Shown: positions 8,386 through 15,697 of the stretch, in pieces | Numbering within the stretch: position 1 is the first letter of the stretch | How the letters are laid out: every line of letters starts with the position of its first letter | NCBI RefSeq assembly: GCF_900207585.1 | Contig: NZ_OAOP01000011.1 | Coordinates: 62,001 to 126,000 of the forward strand | DNA length: 64,000 nucleotides | Source: Bacillus oleivorans | GTDB lineage: Bacteria > Bacillota > Bacilli > Bacillales > JC228 | Direction of reading: 5' to 3' | Notes under the pieces: model-generated | What the model was told of the DNA's origin: nothing | The model's database searches: none | The model's input: the letters and a program-made list of their open reading frames with translations, nothing else | Translations under genes and position numbers: made by a program

Positions 8386-9522
8386 TCACACCTCTTCAAA
8401 CGGTTTCTCGCAAGCAGCCTTTTTAATCGACATGTTTAGATTGATAGTTTTAAATTTACTAGAATCAGCGGCTAGTGCCTGAGGGAATGCCACTCCAACT
8501 CTCTCAGCTAACGATTGCAGTTCATTGTCTACTGCTTTAGATAGAAAAATCCCCTCTTTAGTTCGTTTTTGCCATTCGCTGTATCTTCTTTCTCCAGGAA
8601 AAAGAATGTCAGTAACATTGGGCTGCTTCGGTACGTTTTTCATCTCTTCTAAGAAGGCTGTCATAATCTGTTGGAAGTGATTAATCGGCATAAACTTCTC
8701 GATATCAAAGAGGACAAAAAAGTGACCGACATTAGCCTTTTCTTCTATTTCTTCATAAATGCTTCTGACGTGAGGACCATAGACAGCACCAGAAATCACA
8801 CCAGCAAAAATTTCAACTGCTAATGCTAAGGCAAATCCTTTTGCTCCTCCCATTGGCAGAACAGCTCCCTGCAATGCTTTGCATGGGTCCTCTGTATCAA
8901 ATCCTTGTTCATCAATTGCCCATCCTTTTGGGATAGAATCTCCTTGTTTTGCAGCCAAAATAATTTTGCCTCTAGCTACCACACTCGTTGACATATCAAT
9001 AATGATGGGCTTTTCATTGCTTGCAGGGAAGCCGAAAGCAATTGGATTCGTACCAAAAAATGGTTTTATGCCTCCCCATGGCGGAATGCCTGGTGGTGAG
9101 TTAGTAAAAACCATGGAGGCGACCTGTTCGGTACAAGCAAGCTGACAATAATAAGAGGCTGCCCCAAAATGATTACTATTTCGAACTCCTACTGCAGCAA
9201 CCCCTGTCTCTTTCGCGAGCTTAATTCCTTCTTGGATCGCTATAAAACTCGTAATTTGACCGAGACCGTTATCCCCATCTACCAACAGAACGGATGTCCC
9301 TTTTTTCTCCACCTTCACGTTCGGTGTTGCATTAATCGTTTTTGTTTCCATCATCCTTTTCGCATAGATACAGATCCTGCTAATACCGTGACTATCAACC
9401 CCTTCCAGGTTTGCCCTGACTAAAGCGTCTGCAGCTATTTTGGCATATGGTTCAGAAACACCTATCGAAATAAATACCTCTTGAGCAAACATTTGTAAGT
9501 CCTCTGCCCGATAAATAGGCAA
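8386..9522 (-). CDS. comC: LDH2-family NAD(P)-dependent dehydrogenase, candidate (R)-sulfolactate dehydrogenase
   Basis: 378 residues of the malate/L-lactate/L-sulfolactate dehydrogenase family (LDH2). Seen: GVDSHGISR with His45, the catalytic NSNHFGAASYY with His118, SPPGIPPWGG and MGGAKGFALALAVEI. The family includes ComC, which interconverts (R)-sulfolactate and sulfopyruvate. Beside slcC- and suyAB-like genes that role is the best fit; malate or ureidoglycolate dehydrogenase are alternatives by sequence alone. It starts with TTG, 7 nt after AAGGAGG. With SlcC it would form a two-enzyme racemase route feeding the (R)-specific lyase. Confidence 0.78.
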   Translation of the reverse strand: MPIYRAEDLQMFAQEVFISIGVSEPYAKIAADALVRANLEGVDSHGISRICIYAKRMMETKTINATPNVKVEKKGTSVLLVDGDNGLGQITSFIAIQEGIKLAKETGVAAVGVRNSNHFGAASYYCQLACTEQVASMVFTNSPPGIPPWGGIKPFFGTNPIAFGFPASNEKPIIIDMSTSVVARGKIILAAKQGDSIPKGWAIDEQGFDTEDPCKALQGAVLPMGGAKGFALALAVEIFAGVISGAVYGPHVRSIYEEIEEKANVGHFFVLFDIEKFMPINHFQQIMTAFLEEMKNVPKQPNVTDILFPGERRYSEWQKRTKEGIFLSKAVDNELQSLAERVGVAFPQALAADSSKFKTINLNMSIKKAACEKPFEEV

Positions 9523-9612
9523 CCTGATCCCTCCTTTTTTGAAACTGTATTCTAAGCCAGTTTGCCCTTATTCTCATTTATTCGTTTTTCAATAGCAAAA
9601 TGTATAATGATT

Positions 9613-10554
9613 TCAGATTGAACAAAGGACGGGTTTCCCTTCAAGTACTTTTCCGACTTCTTCGGCGACCAGCTCTGATGTCCGGAGCTGTGATTCCTCA
9701 GTTAAACCGGCAATATGAGGGGTCAGCACTATTTTTTCATTTGAAAGTAATGGATTCTCAGGATGAATGGGCTCTGTTTCGATGACATCCAGATACGCAC
9801 CACTAATAACTTGATTTTCGGCTGCTGCTAGCAAATCCTGTTCATTAATGATGCCGCCTCTTGATGTATTGATGATAAAAGCAGTAGATTTCATTTGCTG
9901 AAGATTTTGTATTGACAGGAGATTCCTGGTTTCATTCGTCAGAGGAACATGAATGGATACAAAATCTGATTGGGTCAGTAATTCATTCAGTGAGACAGGC
10001 TGGACATTAAGTTCATTGAGGACATAATCAAATTTAGAAACAAAGGGATCATATCCTACCACATGTAAACCAAAACTGTTTGCCCGTTTGGCAACCCGCT
10101 TTGCAATCTCTCCCAATCCGATCAGACCTAGTGTCTTTCCTGATATTTCAAATCCGGTAAATTGTTTTCGATTCCAGTTACCTTTATGTACATCACTGTT
10201 TGCTTGAAAAAGTTTTCGGCTTGCATCAAACATGGCAGCAAACACATATTCAGCAACCGATGTGGCATTGGCATTCTTTGCATAGACAATTCTGACATTT
10301 TTTGCCTTAGCTGCTGGAATATCAATATTATCCATCCCTACCCCAAGTCTTCCGATCACCTTTAATTGAGGAGCTTGGTCCAGCAGTTCCTCATTGACAT
10401 TGGTTTGATTCCGTACAACGAGTGCATCCGCATCTTGAATCTTTTCAAAAAGCAAGTCCTTCTGCCAAAGCTGGGGATCATAGACGACGTCACCAAACTG
10501 TTTTAATAGGTGTAAGCCATTTTCCCAAATCATTTCGGTAATTAAGATTTTCAT
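9613..10554 (-). CDS. slcC: D-isomer-specific 2-hydroxyacid dehydrogenase, candidate (S)-sulfolactate dehydrogenase
   Basis: 313 residues. Rossmann signature GLIGLGEIAKRVAKRA around 143-158 and catalytic Arg232 (TSRGGI), Glu261 (ETEP) and His280 (TPHIAG). It resembles phosphoglycerate dehydrogenase but lacks the ACT regulatory domain. SlcC of sulfolactate degraders belongs to this family and oxidises (S)-sulfolactate to sulfopyruvate with NAD+. Assignment is by operon context (suyBA upstream, comC downstream). The ribosome site GGAGGAGG sits just before the ATG. Without context it would be called a generic hydroxyacid dehydrogenase. Confidence 0.75.
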   Translation of the reverse strand: MKILITEMIWENGLHLLKQFGDVVYDPQLWQKDLLFEKIQDADALVVRNQTNVNEELLDQAPQLKVIGRLGVGMDNIDIPAAKAKNVRIVYAKNANATSVAEYVFAAMFDASRKLFQANSDVHKGNWNRKQFTGFEISGKTLGLIGLGEIAKRVAKRANSFGLHVVGYDPFVSKFDYVLNELNVQPVSLNELLTQSDFVSIHVPLTNETRNLLSIQNLQQMKSTAFIINTSRGGIINEQDLLAAAENQVISGAYLDVIETEPIHPENPLLSNEKIVLTPHIAGLTEESQLRTSELVAEEVGKVLEGKPVLCSI

Positions 10555-10597
10555 TTAGTCCTCCTCCAATACCAGTGGAAAGGAGGAGGCCCCGCCA

Positions 10598-10618
10598 AAA
10601 GTGGTCTGCAGCCACTTT
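10598..10618. other. Intercistronic hairpin between suyB and slcC
   Basis: AAAGTGG (10598-10604) / CCACTTT (10612-10618) with a 7-nt loop, in the 90-bp gap. No T run follows on the minus strand, so it is more likely an mRNA-processing or stabilising hairpin than a terminator. Confidence 0.4.
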
Positions 10619-10644
10619 ATTTCGGAAGCCTCTACTCCTGCTTG

Positions 10645-11817
10645 TTAAATACTGATTCCTACGCGATGGATAGCAAAGCCCGTTTGTTCCTTTAGGATTT
10701 CGGACTTTGTTAATTTACCATTACAAGTTTCCAAAACTTCGTCATATACAAGATTGCCTGCTTCTTCAATCGTAAGGGTATCATCAAATATTCCGCTTAA
10801 ATCCAATTCCATAGTATCCTGCATAAATTGGAAGGATTCTGCATTTCCGGTAATTTTAATCGTAGGCATAATCGGGTGAGAAATCGTATGACCACCGCCT
10901 GTGCTGAACACAAGAATTTGCGCACCTGCAGCCGCAATGCCCGTAATGGATTCACTGCCATGGCCAGGAGTATCCATCACATAGACACCTGGTTCCTTTC
11001 TTGTACAAAGCTGAGCGTATTCGAGCCCATCAATAATCGGAGCTTTTCCGGATTTCATATAAGCACCAAGCGATTTTTCTTCAATCGTACTTAAACCGCC
11101 GAGAATGTTATCCCCTGTTGGCTGTGAACCGCGAATGTCTTCCCCGCTTTCTAAAGCACGGCGCTCAATTCTGTTAATATACCCAACGATTTTGTCCCCG
11201 ACTTCTTTCGAAACGGCACGGTCCCGGATGAAGCCTTCTGCACCCATAAGCTCCATCGTTTCTGCTAAGATCGATCTTCCTCCCTGGCTTACAATTCGAT
11301 CTGAACATACGCCCAGTGCCATATTAGAGCCAATCCCTGAACTCGTATCTGAAGTACCGCAGTTAAGTCCGAACAGGAGGTTGGAAACGCTTACCTTTTC
11401 GCGCACTTGTGTAGACAGTTTGCGCTTTAAGAGCATCGCTTTTCGTGTTGCTTCGGCTGTAGCTTCTATCGCACCGTGTGATTTACGGATATTAACCACT
11501 TCAACCGGCTTGCCTGTTTTAGCAATTTGATGAGCAATTTCATCAGCTGTACATCCTTCTTCCCGGAAATGGTCAATTACGACTACTCCCCCTACATTTG
11601 GGTTCATCCCTGTCGCAACAAGGGTATTAAAAGTATTTCTTAAGTCTGGCCGCACCTGACATCGTCCCAGCGGATGAGTAATTGCGACGGCGCCTTCAAT
11701 CGTATTGGCGACTCTTTCTGCTGTTGAGTTCGCATATACCGTTCCAGAAAGAATTAATAGTGTATTGCGAATACCGACTGTATCATTCGTACGGACATAA
11801 CCGTAAAAGTAATCCAT
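10645..11817 (-). CDS. suyB: UxaA-family lyase large subunit, candidate (2R)-sulfolactate sulfo-lyase beta subunit
   Basis: 390 residues of the altronate/galactarate dehydratase C-terminal family, to which SuyB belongs. It shows THPLGRCQVRPDL, NPNVGGVVVIDH, FGLNCGTSDTSSGIGSN, GDNILGGLSTIEEKSLGA, MDTPGHGSES and FSTGGGHTISHPIMPTIKITGN. With SuyA it would split (R)-sulfolactate into pyruvate and sulfite. It is a separate polypeptide from the SAF domain, as in SuyAB, whereas altronate dehydratase is often one chain. The ATG at 11817 is preferred over GTG 11826 because GGGGAG then has 10-nt spacing; it starts 1 bp after the suyA stop. Confidence 0.78.
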   Translation of the reverse strand: MDYFYGYVRTNDTVGIRNTLLILSGTVYANSTAERVANTIEGAVAITHPLGRCQVRPDLRNTFNTLVATGMNPNVGGVVVIDHFREEGCTADEIAHQIAKTGKPVEVVNIRKSHGAIEATAEATRKAMLLKRKLSTQVREKVSVSNLLFGLNCGTSDTSSGIGSNMALGVCSDRIVSQGGRSILAETMELMGAEGFIRDRAVSKEVGDKIVGYINRIERRALESGEDIRGSQPTGDNILGGLSTIEEKSLGAYMKSGKAPIIDGLEYAQLCTRKEPGVYVMDTPGHGSESITGIAAAGAQILVFSTGGGHTISHPIMPTIKITGNAESFQFMQDTMELDLSGIFDDTLTIEEAGNLVYDEVLETCNGKLTKSEILKEQTGFAIHRVGISI

Positions 11818-11818
11818 C

Positions 11819-12145
11819 TTATACACGCTCCCCTACTGTTTCTTGGTCCTTTTTATATAAATCTCCGCGGCCCCTGTTGCTTTCAATGTTGTGAATATGC
11901 ACATGGTCCCCCACCATGATATCCTCCGTAGCTGTTCCAATACTGAGGCCATATTTATAGATGGTTTCTCCTTTCTTTACAGGGCGAATTGCAATTTTAT
12001 GCCCATATGGAATATCCTTCAAAACTTTAATTGCCTTTTCTTGCCCGTTAATTTCAACGGTAATTTCTCTTCCTTCTGTCATGGTTCGGCTAATGACTGT
12101 ACCCGTATTGTCCTTCGGATCGATAACATGTACCTCTCTTGCCAT
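11819..12145 (-). CDS. suyA: SAF-domain small subunit, candidate (2R)-sulfolactate sulfo-lyase alpha subunit
   Basis: 108 residues forming a SAF domain (VHVIDPKDNTGTVIS, ITVEINGQEKAIKVLKDIPYGHKIAIRPVKKGETIYKYG, GTATEDIMVGDHVHIHN), the N-terminal module of the UxaA family. As a free small subunit directly before suyB it matches SuyA. It is the first gene of the eight-gene minus-strand operon. The ribosome site GGGAGGG is 7 nt before the ATG, and a GntR-type operator lies about 40-70 bp further upstream. Its partner and reaction are as for suyB. Confidence 0.78.
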   Translation of the reverse strand: MAREVHVIDPKDNTGTVISRTMTEGREITVEINGQEKAIKVLKDIPYGHKIAIRPVKKGETIYKYGLSIGTATEDIMVGDHVHIHNIESNRGRGDLYKKDQETVGERV

Positions 12146-12181
12146 TAAAGTCCCTCCCTATTTATTGGTAAATCTTATATT

Positions 12182-12217
12182 TTGGTTGGTGGCATAGTGG
12201 TCATTTGGACCAACCAA
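12182..12217. promoter_or_regulatory. Probable GntR operator upstream of suyA
   Basis: Two nested palindromes: TTGGTTGGT (12182-12190) with ACCAACCAA (12209-12217), 9-bp perfect arms 18 bp apart, and inside it TGGTC (12198-12202) with GACCA (12208-12212), 5 bp apart. TGGTC/GACCA half-sites are typical of FadR-subfamily regulators. The site lies in the suyA 5' region, where a bound repressor could block transcription of the operon. A possible minus-strand promoter is TTGCAC-N17-TTAAAT upstream of it. Confidence 0.6.
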
Positions 12218-12276
12218 TGTCTATCCAACGCCATTTAATCACAGCCATTATAATTGTGCAATAGATTCTAAAAATT

Positions 12277-12310
12277 TTGACATATTTGAATTCTTAATAG
12301 ATACTATTAA
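12277..12310 (+). promoter_or_regulatory. Promoter and possible LysR box of the exporter gene
   Basis: TTGACA at 12277-12282 is a perfect -35; the best -10 (TACTAT, 12302-12307) is at 19 bp. Across the -10 lies the interrupted palindrome TTAATA (12294-12299)-N5-TATTAA (12305-12310), which fits the AT-rich dyads bound by LysR regulators such as the one encoded downstream. Inference only. Confidence 0.4.
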
Positions 12311-12382
12311 ATAACTCAATAATTTTTTCCCCTCGTCTTGTGCTATTTTATTAAGTAGGACTTAACCAAACGAGGGGGATTC

Positions 12383-13438
12383 ATGATGGAAGATGTTAAA
12401 GTTAGGCAACCCGAACAGCCGACCCCTTTCTTAACAGAAAAGAGAAAACGGTATATACATGGGTTAATACGAGGGGTTGTTTTAACGTTTGTTCTTACAC
12501 TTATAGCGGACCAAATGGCAGCATTGCCCTTTTTCTCAATAGCAGGGATCATGATTATTTCTGTTCTGCTGGGGATGACATGGAGCAGCTTAATGGGGGC
12601 GCAAGCAAATGCAAGTATTGGCATTGGTTTTAGCAGCAAGTACTTATTAAGACTCGGTATTATTCTAATGGGATTACGACTGAATCTAACCGAGATTGCA
12701 GCAGCGGGAGTTTCCGTTATTATAATTGATGTCATCGTGGTTGCTTTTACACTGGTCATTATGATCTATTTAGGCAAGGCTTTTAATATTGATCAGCACT
12801 TATCTGCTTTGATTGCTGTTGGTACTGCAGTTTGTGGGGCAGCGGCTATTGTCGCTGTTTCCTCGGTCCTTAAAAGCAAAAAAGAATATACGGCACTTGC
12901 GGTTGCATGTATTGCCATATTGGGGACGATTGGGGCTATCGTGTATATAATCCTCTTTCCTGTTTTAGATTTGGATTCTAAAACATATGGGGTATTAGTA
13001 GGAGCAACCTTGCATGAACTGGCTCATGTCATTGCAGCAGCCGTTCCTTTAGGAGCAGCAGGAATGGACAATGCGATTCTGACCAAACTTGGGCGAGTGG
13101 CCTTATTAGTTCCCGTGACGCTCATATTAGGATTTATGTTTTCTAAAACGAGTGGAAGCCAGAATCCTAAAAAAGGATTAAAAGATTTACCAATTCCATG
13201 GTTTATCTTTGGATTTTTAGCTATGAGTGTGGTTACAACGTTTCATCTGATTCCAAATGGCGTCACACAATTTTTGATTGAAGTGAGTGTCTATTTATTG
13301 GCAATGGCTATGGCTGGCCTAGGCTTGAGTATTAACTTTAAAGATTTTAAGCAGGTCGGGGTAAGACCGGTCATTGTAGGAGTATTAGGCTTTTTAGCAT
13401 TAGCCGGAATTGGGCCATTCCTTTTATTGCTTTTGTAA
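12383..13438 (+). CDS. suyZ: YeiH-family anion exporter, candidate sulfite/sulfate exporter SuyZ
   Basis: 351 residues with about ten membrane spans, of the Cons_hypoth698 (PF03601, YeiH) family annotated as putative sulfate exporters. Motifs include LLRLGIILMGLRLNLTEI, the VGTAVCGAAAIVAVSSVLKSKKEY loop and LVGATLHELAHVIAAAVPLG. In sulfonate degraders a family member beside suyAB (SuyZ of Paracoccus pantotrophus) is proposed to expel the sulfur product. Here it is divergent from suyA, which fits that role. A MM start follows ACGAGGGGG. Confidence 0.78.
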   Translation: MMEDVKVRQPEQPTPFLTEKRKRYIHGLIRGVVLTFVLTLIADQMAALPFFSIAGIMIISVLLGMTWSSLMGAQANASIGIGFSSKYLLRLGIILMGLRLNLTEIAAAGVSVIIIDVIVVAFTLVIMIYLGKAFNIDQHLSALIAVGTAVCGAAAIVAVSSVLKSKKEYTALAVACIAILGTIGAIVYIILFPVLDLDSKTYGVLVGATLHELAHVIAAAVPLGAAGMDNAILTKLGRVALLVPVTLILGFMFSKTSGSQNPKKGLKDLPIPWFIFGFLAMSVVTTFHLIPNGVTQFLIEVSVYLLAMAMAGLGLSINFKDFKQVGVRPVIVGVLGFLALAGIGPFLLLLL

Positions 13439-13477
13439 ACGAGGATACTTATGCCAGGAATGTGAGGGTGATAAAGA

Positions 13478-14413
13478 TTGAATCTAGAGCACCTGAAAGT
13501 ATTTTACACGGCAGCCAATAAACGAAATTTTTCAGAAACTGCCAAAATGCTTCATTTGTCACAGCCTTCAGTCAGCTTGCAAATTCGCCAGCTAGAAGAC
13601 TATTTTCAATGTAAGTTATTCAACCGTACTACAAAAAAAATTGAACTCACCACAGCTGGAGAGTTACTTTATCAAAATGCGAGCAAAATCATTAAATTAG
13701 TCAACCAAACTGAAAAAGAAATGCAATGGCTCAATGAATCGATTCATGGAGAGCTCAATGTAGGGGCTAGTAAGACAATTGGGGAACACGTGCTTCCTTA
13801 TGTGCTGGGCCAATATGTAAAAGAATTCCCCCAAGTCGAGATCAAACTCAAGATTTTAAATTCCGAACAAATTATTGACAAACTGAAAAATGGCGAAATT
13901 AATATTGGTTTTATTGAATCGATGATTTCCTATCCCGACTTTTGTCAAAAACCATTTTTGGAAGATGAGCTTGTCATAATCACTTCATCTACATACTCCC
14001 ATATTCTTATTGGGGAAAATGATAAAATTGCACCAAATGATCTATTCTCGCTTCCTATTATTTTACGGGAAAAGGGGTCAGGTACGAGGCAAGTGGTGGA
14101 GGAGCATTTACGAAAAAATGGACTAGATCCTTCACAGCTAAATATCATATTAGAGCTCGAGAATACTGGAGCAATTAAATCCGCTGTCGAATCTGGTTTA
14201 GGTGTGTCGATCATATCGAAAGCGGCGATTAGAAAGGAATTGCAATTACATACTTTAAAGGCTGTAACAATCGAGGGGATTAAATTAACCCGTTTTTTCT
14301 ATACGGTTTATGATGAAAATACCATTTCATTACCGAGTGAATCCTTTATCGACTTTGTTCAGAAGTATGGGGCTGAGAAATCACTTGTCTTTAGTGAAGT
14401 TTCAGAAAAGTAA
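13478..14413 (+). CDS. LysR-family transcriptional regulator (CysL/YeiE-like)
   Basis: 311 residues. An N-terminal LysR helix-turn-helix (KRNFSETAKMLHLSQPSVSLQIRQLEDYFQCKLFNR, about 14-48) and a periplasmic-binding-like effector domain (ELNVGASKTIGEHVLPYVLG to residue 300). It lies 39 bp downstream of the exporter on the same strand. YeiH-type exporters are commonly paired with LysR regulators of sulfite or sulfur metabolism (YeiE, CysL/YwfK), so control of the exporter in response to sulfite is a reasonable guess. TTG start behind GAGGGTGA. Confidence 0.85.
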   Translation: MNLEHLKVFYTAANKRNFSETAKMLHLSQPSVSLQIRQLEDYFQCKLFNRTTKKIELTTAGELLYQNASKIIKLVNQTEKEMQWLNESIHGELNVGASKTIGEHVLPYVLGQYVKEFPQVEIKLKILNSEQIIDKLKNGEINIGFIESMISYPDFCQKPFLEDELVIITSSTYSHILIGENDKIAPNDLFSLPIILREKGSGTRQVVEEHLRKNGLDPSQLNIILELENTGAIKSAVESGLGVSIISKAAIRKELQLHTLKAVTIEGIKLTRFFYTVYDENTISLPSESFIDFVQKYGAEKSLVFSEVSEK

Positions 14414-14438
14414 AATCCCGCGTATTGCGGGATTTTTT
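14412..14438 (+). terminator. Terminator after the LysR gene
   Basis: ATCCCGC (14415-14421) / GCGGGAT (14427-14433) followed by TTTTTT. It begins at the stop codon of the LysR gene and closes the exporter-LysR transcript. Confidence 0.85.
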
Positions 14439-14455
14439 GTTAGAATAGCATTTAT

Positions 14456-14719
14456 TTAAAGTCCTTCCAGATGATCCTGGCGGTTTAAAAAAAATGTTTT
14501 TTTCATATTTTTTGTGATTTGAATATGGTGAACCCCTATATCTCCAGTCAGAATGGCATAAGGCGAGACAGGAGGAATCCCATAAAAAATTTTTAAAAAT
14601 TGAGAGAGCGTTCCGCCATACGCGACAAGTGCAAGCGAATCACATTCTTGATCACAATCGATTAATTCGTAATAAAAAATGCTCAACTCGATTCCGAAAT
14701 TGAAGGTCTGACTCCCCAT
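14456..14719 (-). pseudogene. Truncated histidine phosphatase (phosphoglycerate mutase-like) remnant
   Basis: 87 codons remain open. The last 55 or so match the C-terminal third of the histidine phosphatase superfamily: LVAYGGTLSQFLKIFYGI aligns with the family's VsHGGti..ll segment, and TGDIGVHHIQIT and FLNRQDHL are typical of Bacillus members. The usual N-terminal RHG catalytic motif (RHGET) is absent and the second catalytic His is Tyr (YGG for HGG). The open frame begins inside a REP-like palindrome (14704-14717), suggesting that a rearrangement there removed the front. Almost certainly inactive. Confidence 0.7.
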
Positions 14720-14844
14720 GACGGATTAAAAAAAGATCCATTCGTTTAGACACCTTTCGTTATAGCCTCTTCTAAAAGATTCTTAGTCAAACGAAAAAAT
14801 CCACTCAAATTCTGAGAGGATTTGTTCTAAAGGGGTCAGACCCT
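14704..14844. repeat. Pair of inverted REP-like palindromes flanking a 113-bp spacer
   Basis: AGGTCTGACTCCCC (14704-14717) and AGGGGTCAGACCCT (14831-14844) are near-perfect inverted copies of the GGGTCTGACCC core also at 2903-2926 and 6561-6596. One copy abuts the histidine-phosphatase remnant, the other lies next to the sodC stop. An inner hairpin, AATCC-CTC / GAG-GGATT, lies around 14798-14823. Confidence 0.5.
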
Positions 14845-14847
14845 ATC

Positions 14848-15408
14848 TTATAATTCTCCTTTATCATCCTGAGCACCGGTTTGTCCCGGTTTTTTTTCAG
14901 CAGAAATTTCACCGCAGGCAATTCTAGCACCAGCTTCACCGGCTGGCTGACTCATCCCATCATCTGGATTCTCATGAATAACAATGCTGGTTCCTTCTTT
15001 TGTTAAAAGAGACGTTTTTTCTGTGGTTAGTGTAACATTTGGGGCAACCAAATCCACCTTTACAGAACCATCTTCTTTTACAACCAGATTAGGAAGGTCA
15101 CCAGCATGTGCGCCTTCAGGATTTAAGAGTCCATGTTTTTTATCTTCCGGATTAAAGTGATCCCCCGCTGATAAAAATTCAGGCGGTTCACACTTTCCGA
15201 CCTCGTGAATATGAATCGCATGGGTTCCAGGCGGTAATCCTTCCAGGTCTACCTTTACCGTGACGCTATCCGCTTTTTCTTCTAGCTTAATGGTCCCGAG
15301 TGAATCTCCGTCTGGGTTAATCATATCTACATCAATTTTTTTCGGTTTTGGGTTAGTCACACACCCTGCTAAAAAAAAGACGGTGATGATGACGATTAAT
15401 TTTTTCAT
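14848..15408 (-). CDS. yojM: Cu/Zn superoxide dismutase-like lipoprotein (YojM type)
   Basis: 186 residues. Lipoprotein signal with lipobox Cys16 (FFLAGC), then a SodC beta-barrel. By position in the fold all metal ligands are present: His66, His68, His84 and His145 for copper, with His84, His92, His101 and Asp104 for zinc. The disulfide pair Cys73/Cys165 and the guiding Arg162 (GARIACG) are also present. B. subtilis YojM is reported to lack copper ligands, so this copy looks catalytically intact. It would dismute superoxide on the outer face of the membrane. It is a single gene with a charged hydrophilic tail. Confidence 0.88.
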   Translation of the reverse strand: MKKLIVIITVFFLAGCVTNPKPKKIDVDMINPDGDSLGTIKLEEKADSVTVKVDLEGLPPGTHAIHIHEVGKCEPPEFLSAGDHFNPEDKKHGLLNPEGAHAGDLPNLVVKEDGSVKVDLVAPNVTLTTEKTSLLTKEGTSIVIHENPDDGMSQPAGEAGARIACGEISAEKKPGQTGAQDDKGEL

Positions 15409-15487
15409 AAGATCGCCTCCGCTAACGTTGTCTGTTAGCTATCATCACCAAAAATGCCCCTCAATAAACCAAACTCCAAATAGGCCG

Positions 15488-15679
15488 TTAGTCCTTTTGC
15501 TCACTTTTCGATTCAAATTGATTTAGTTTTTCTTCTTCCTTTTTTGAATGTTTCATGAAAAATCGTAAAGCAATAAAAGCACCGATCGTAAAGATCGCCG
15601 TCATAATGGCCGCAGGAATATATTCAGATTTATCGTCAGGAAAATAAAGAAACATTGCTAAAATTGACCAGTTCATCAT
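15488..15679 (-). CDS. Small membrane protein of unknown function
   Basis: 63 residues: a short N-terminal hydrophobic part (MMNWSILAMFLYF), one clear span (IPAAIMTAIFTIGAFIALRFFM) and a Lys/Glu-rich soluble tail. It starts 18 bp after the ppiB stop with AGAAGG upstream, so it is probably co-transcribed with ppiB. I do not recognise the family. Confidence 0.55.
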   Translation of the reverse strand: MMNWSILAMFLYFPDDKSEYIPAAIMTAIFTIGAFIALRFFMKHSKKEEEKLNQFESKSEQKD

Positions 15680-15697
15680 AATCCTGAGCCTTCTTTC

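Noticed and set aside
4504-12145. Altronate/galactarate (hexuronate) utilisation operon
   Set aside because: UxaA-family subunits would allow it, but there is no isomerase, fructuronate/tagaturonate reductase or KDG kinase, while two 2-hydroxyacid dehydrogenases and a SuyZ-type exporter are present.
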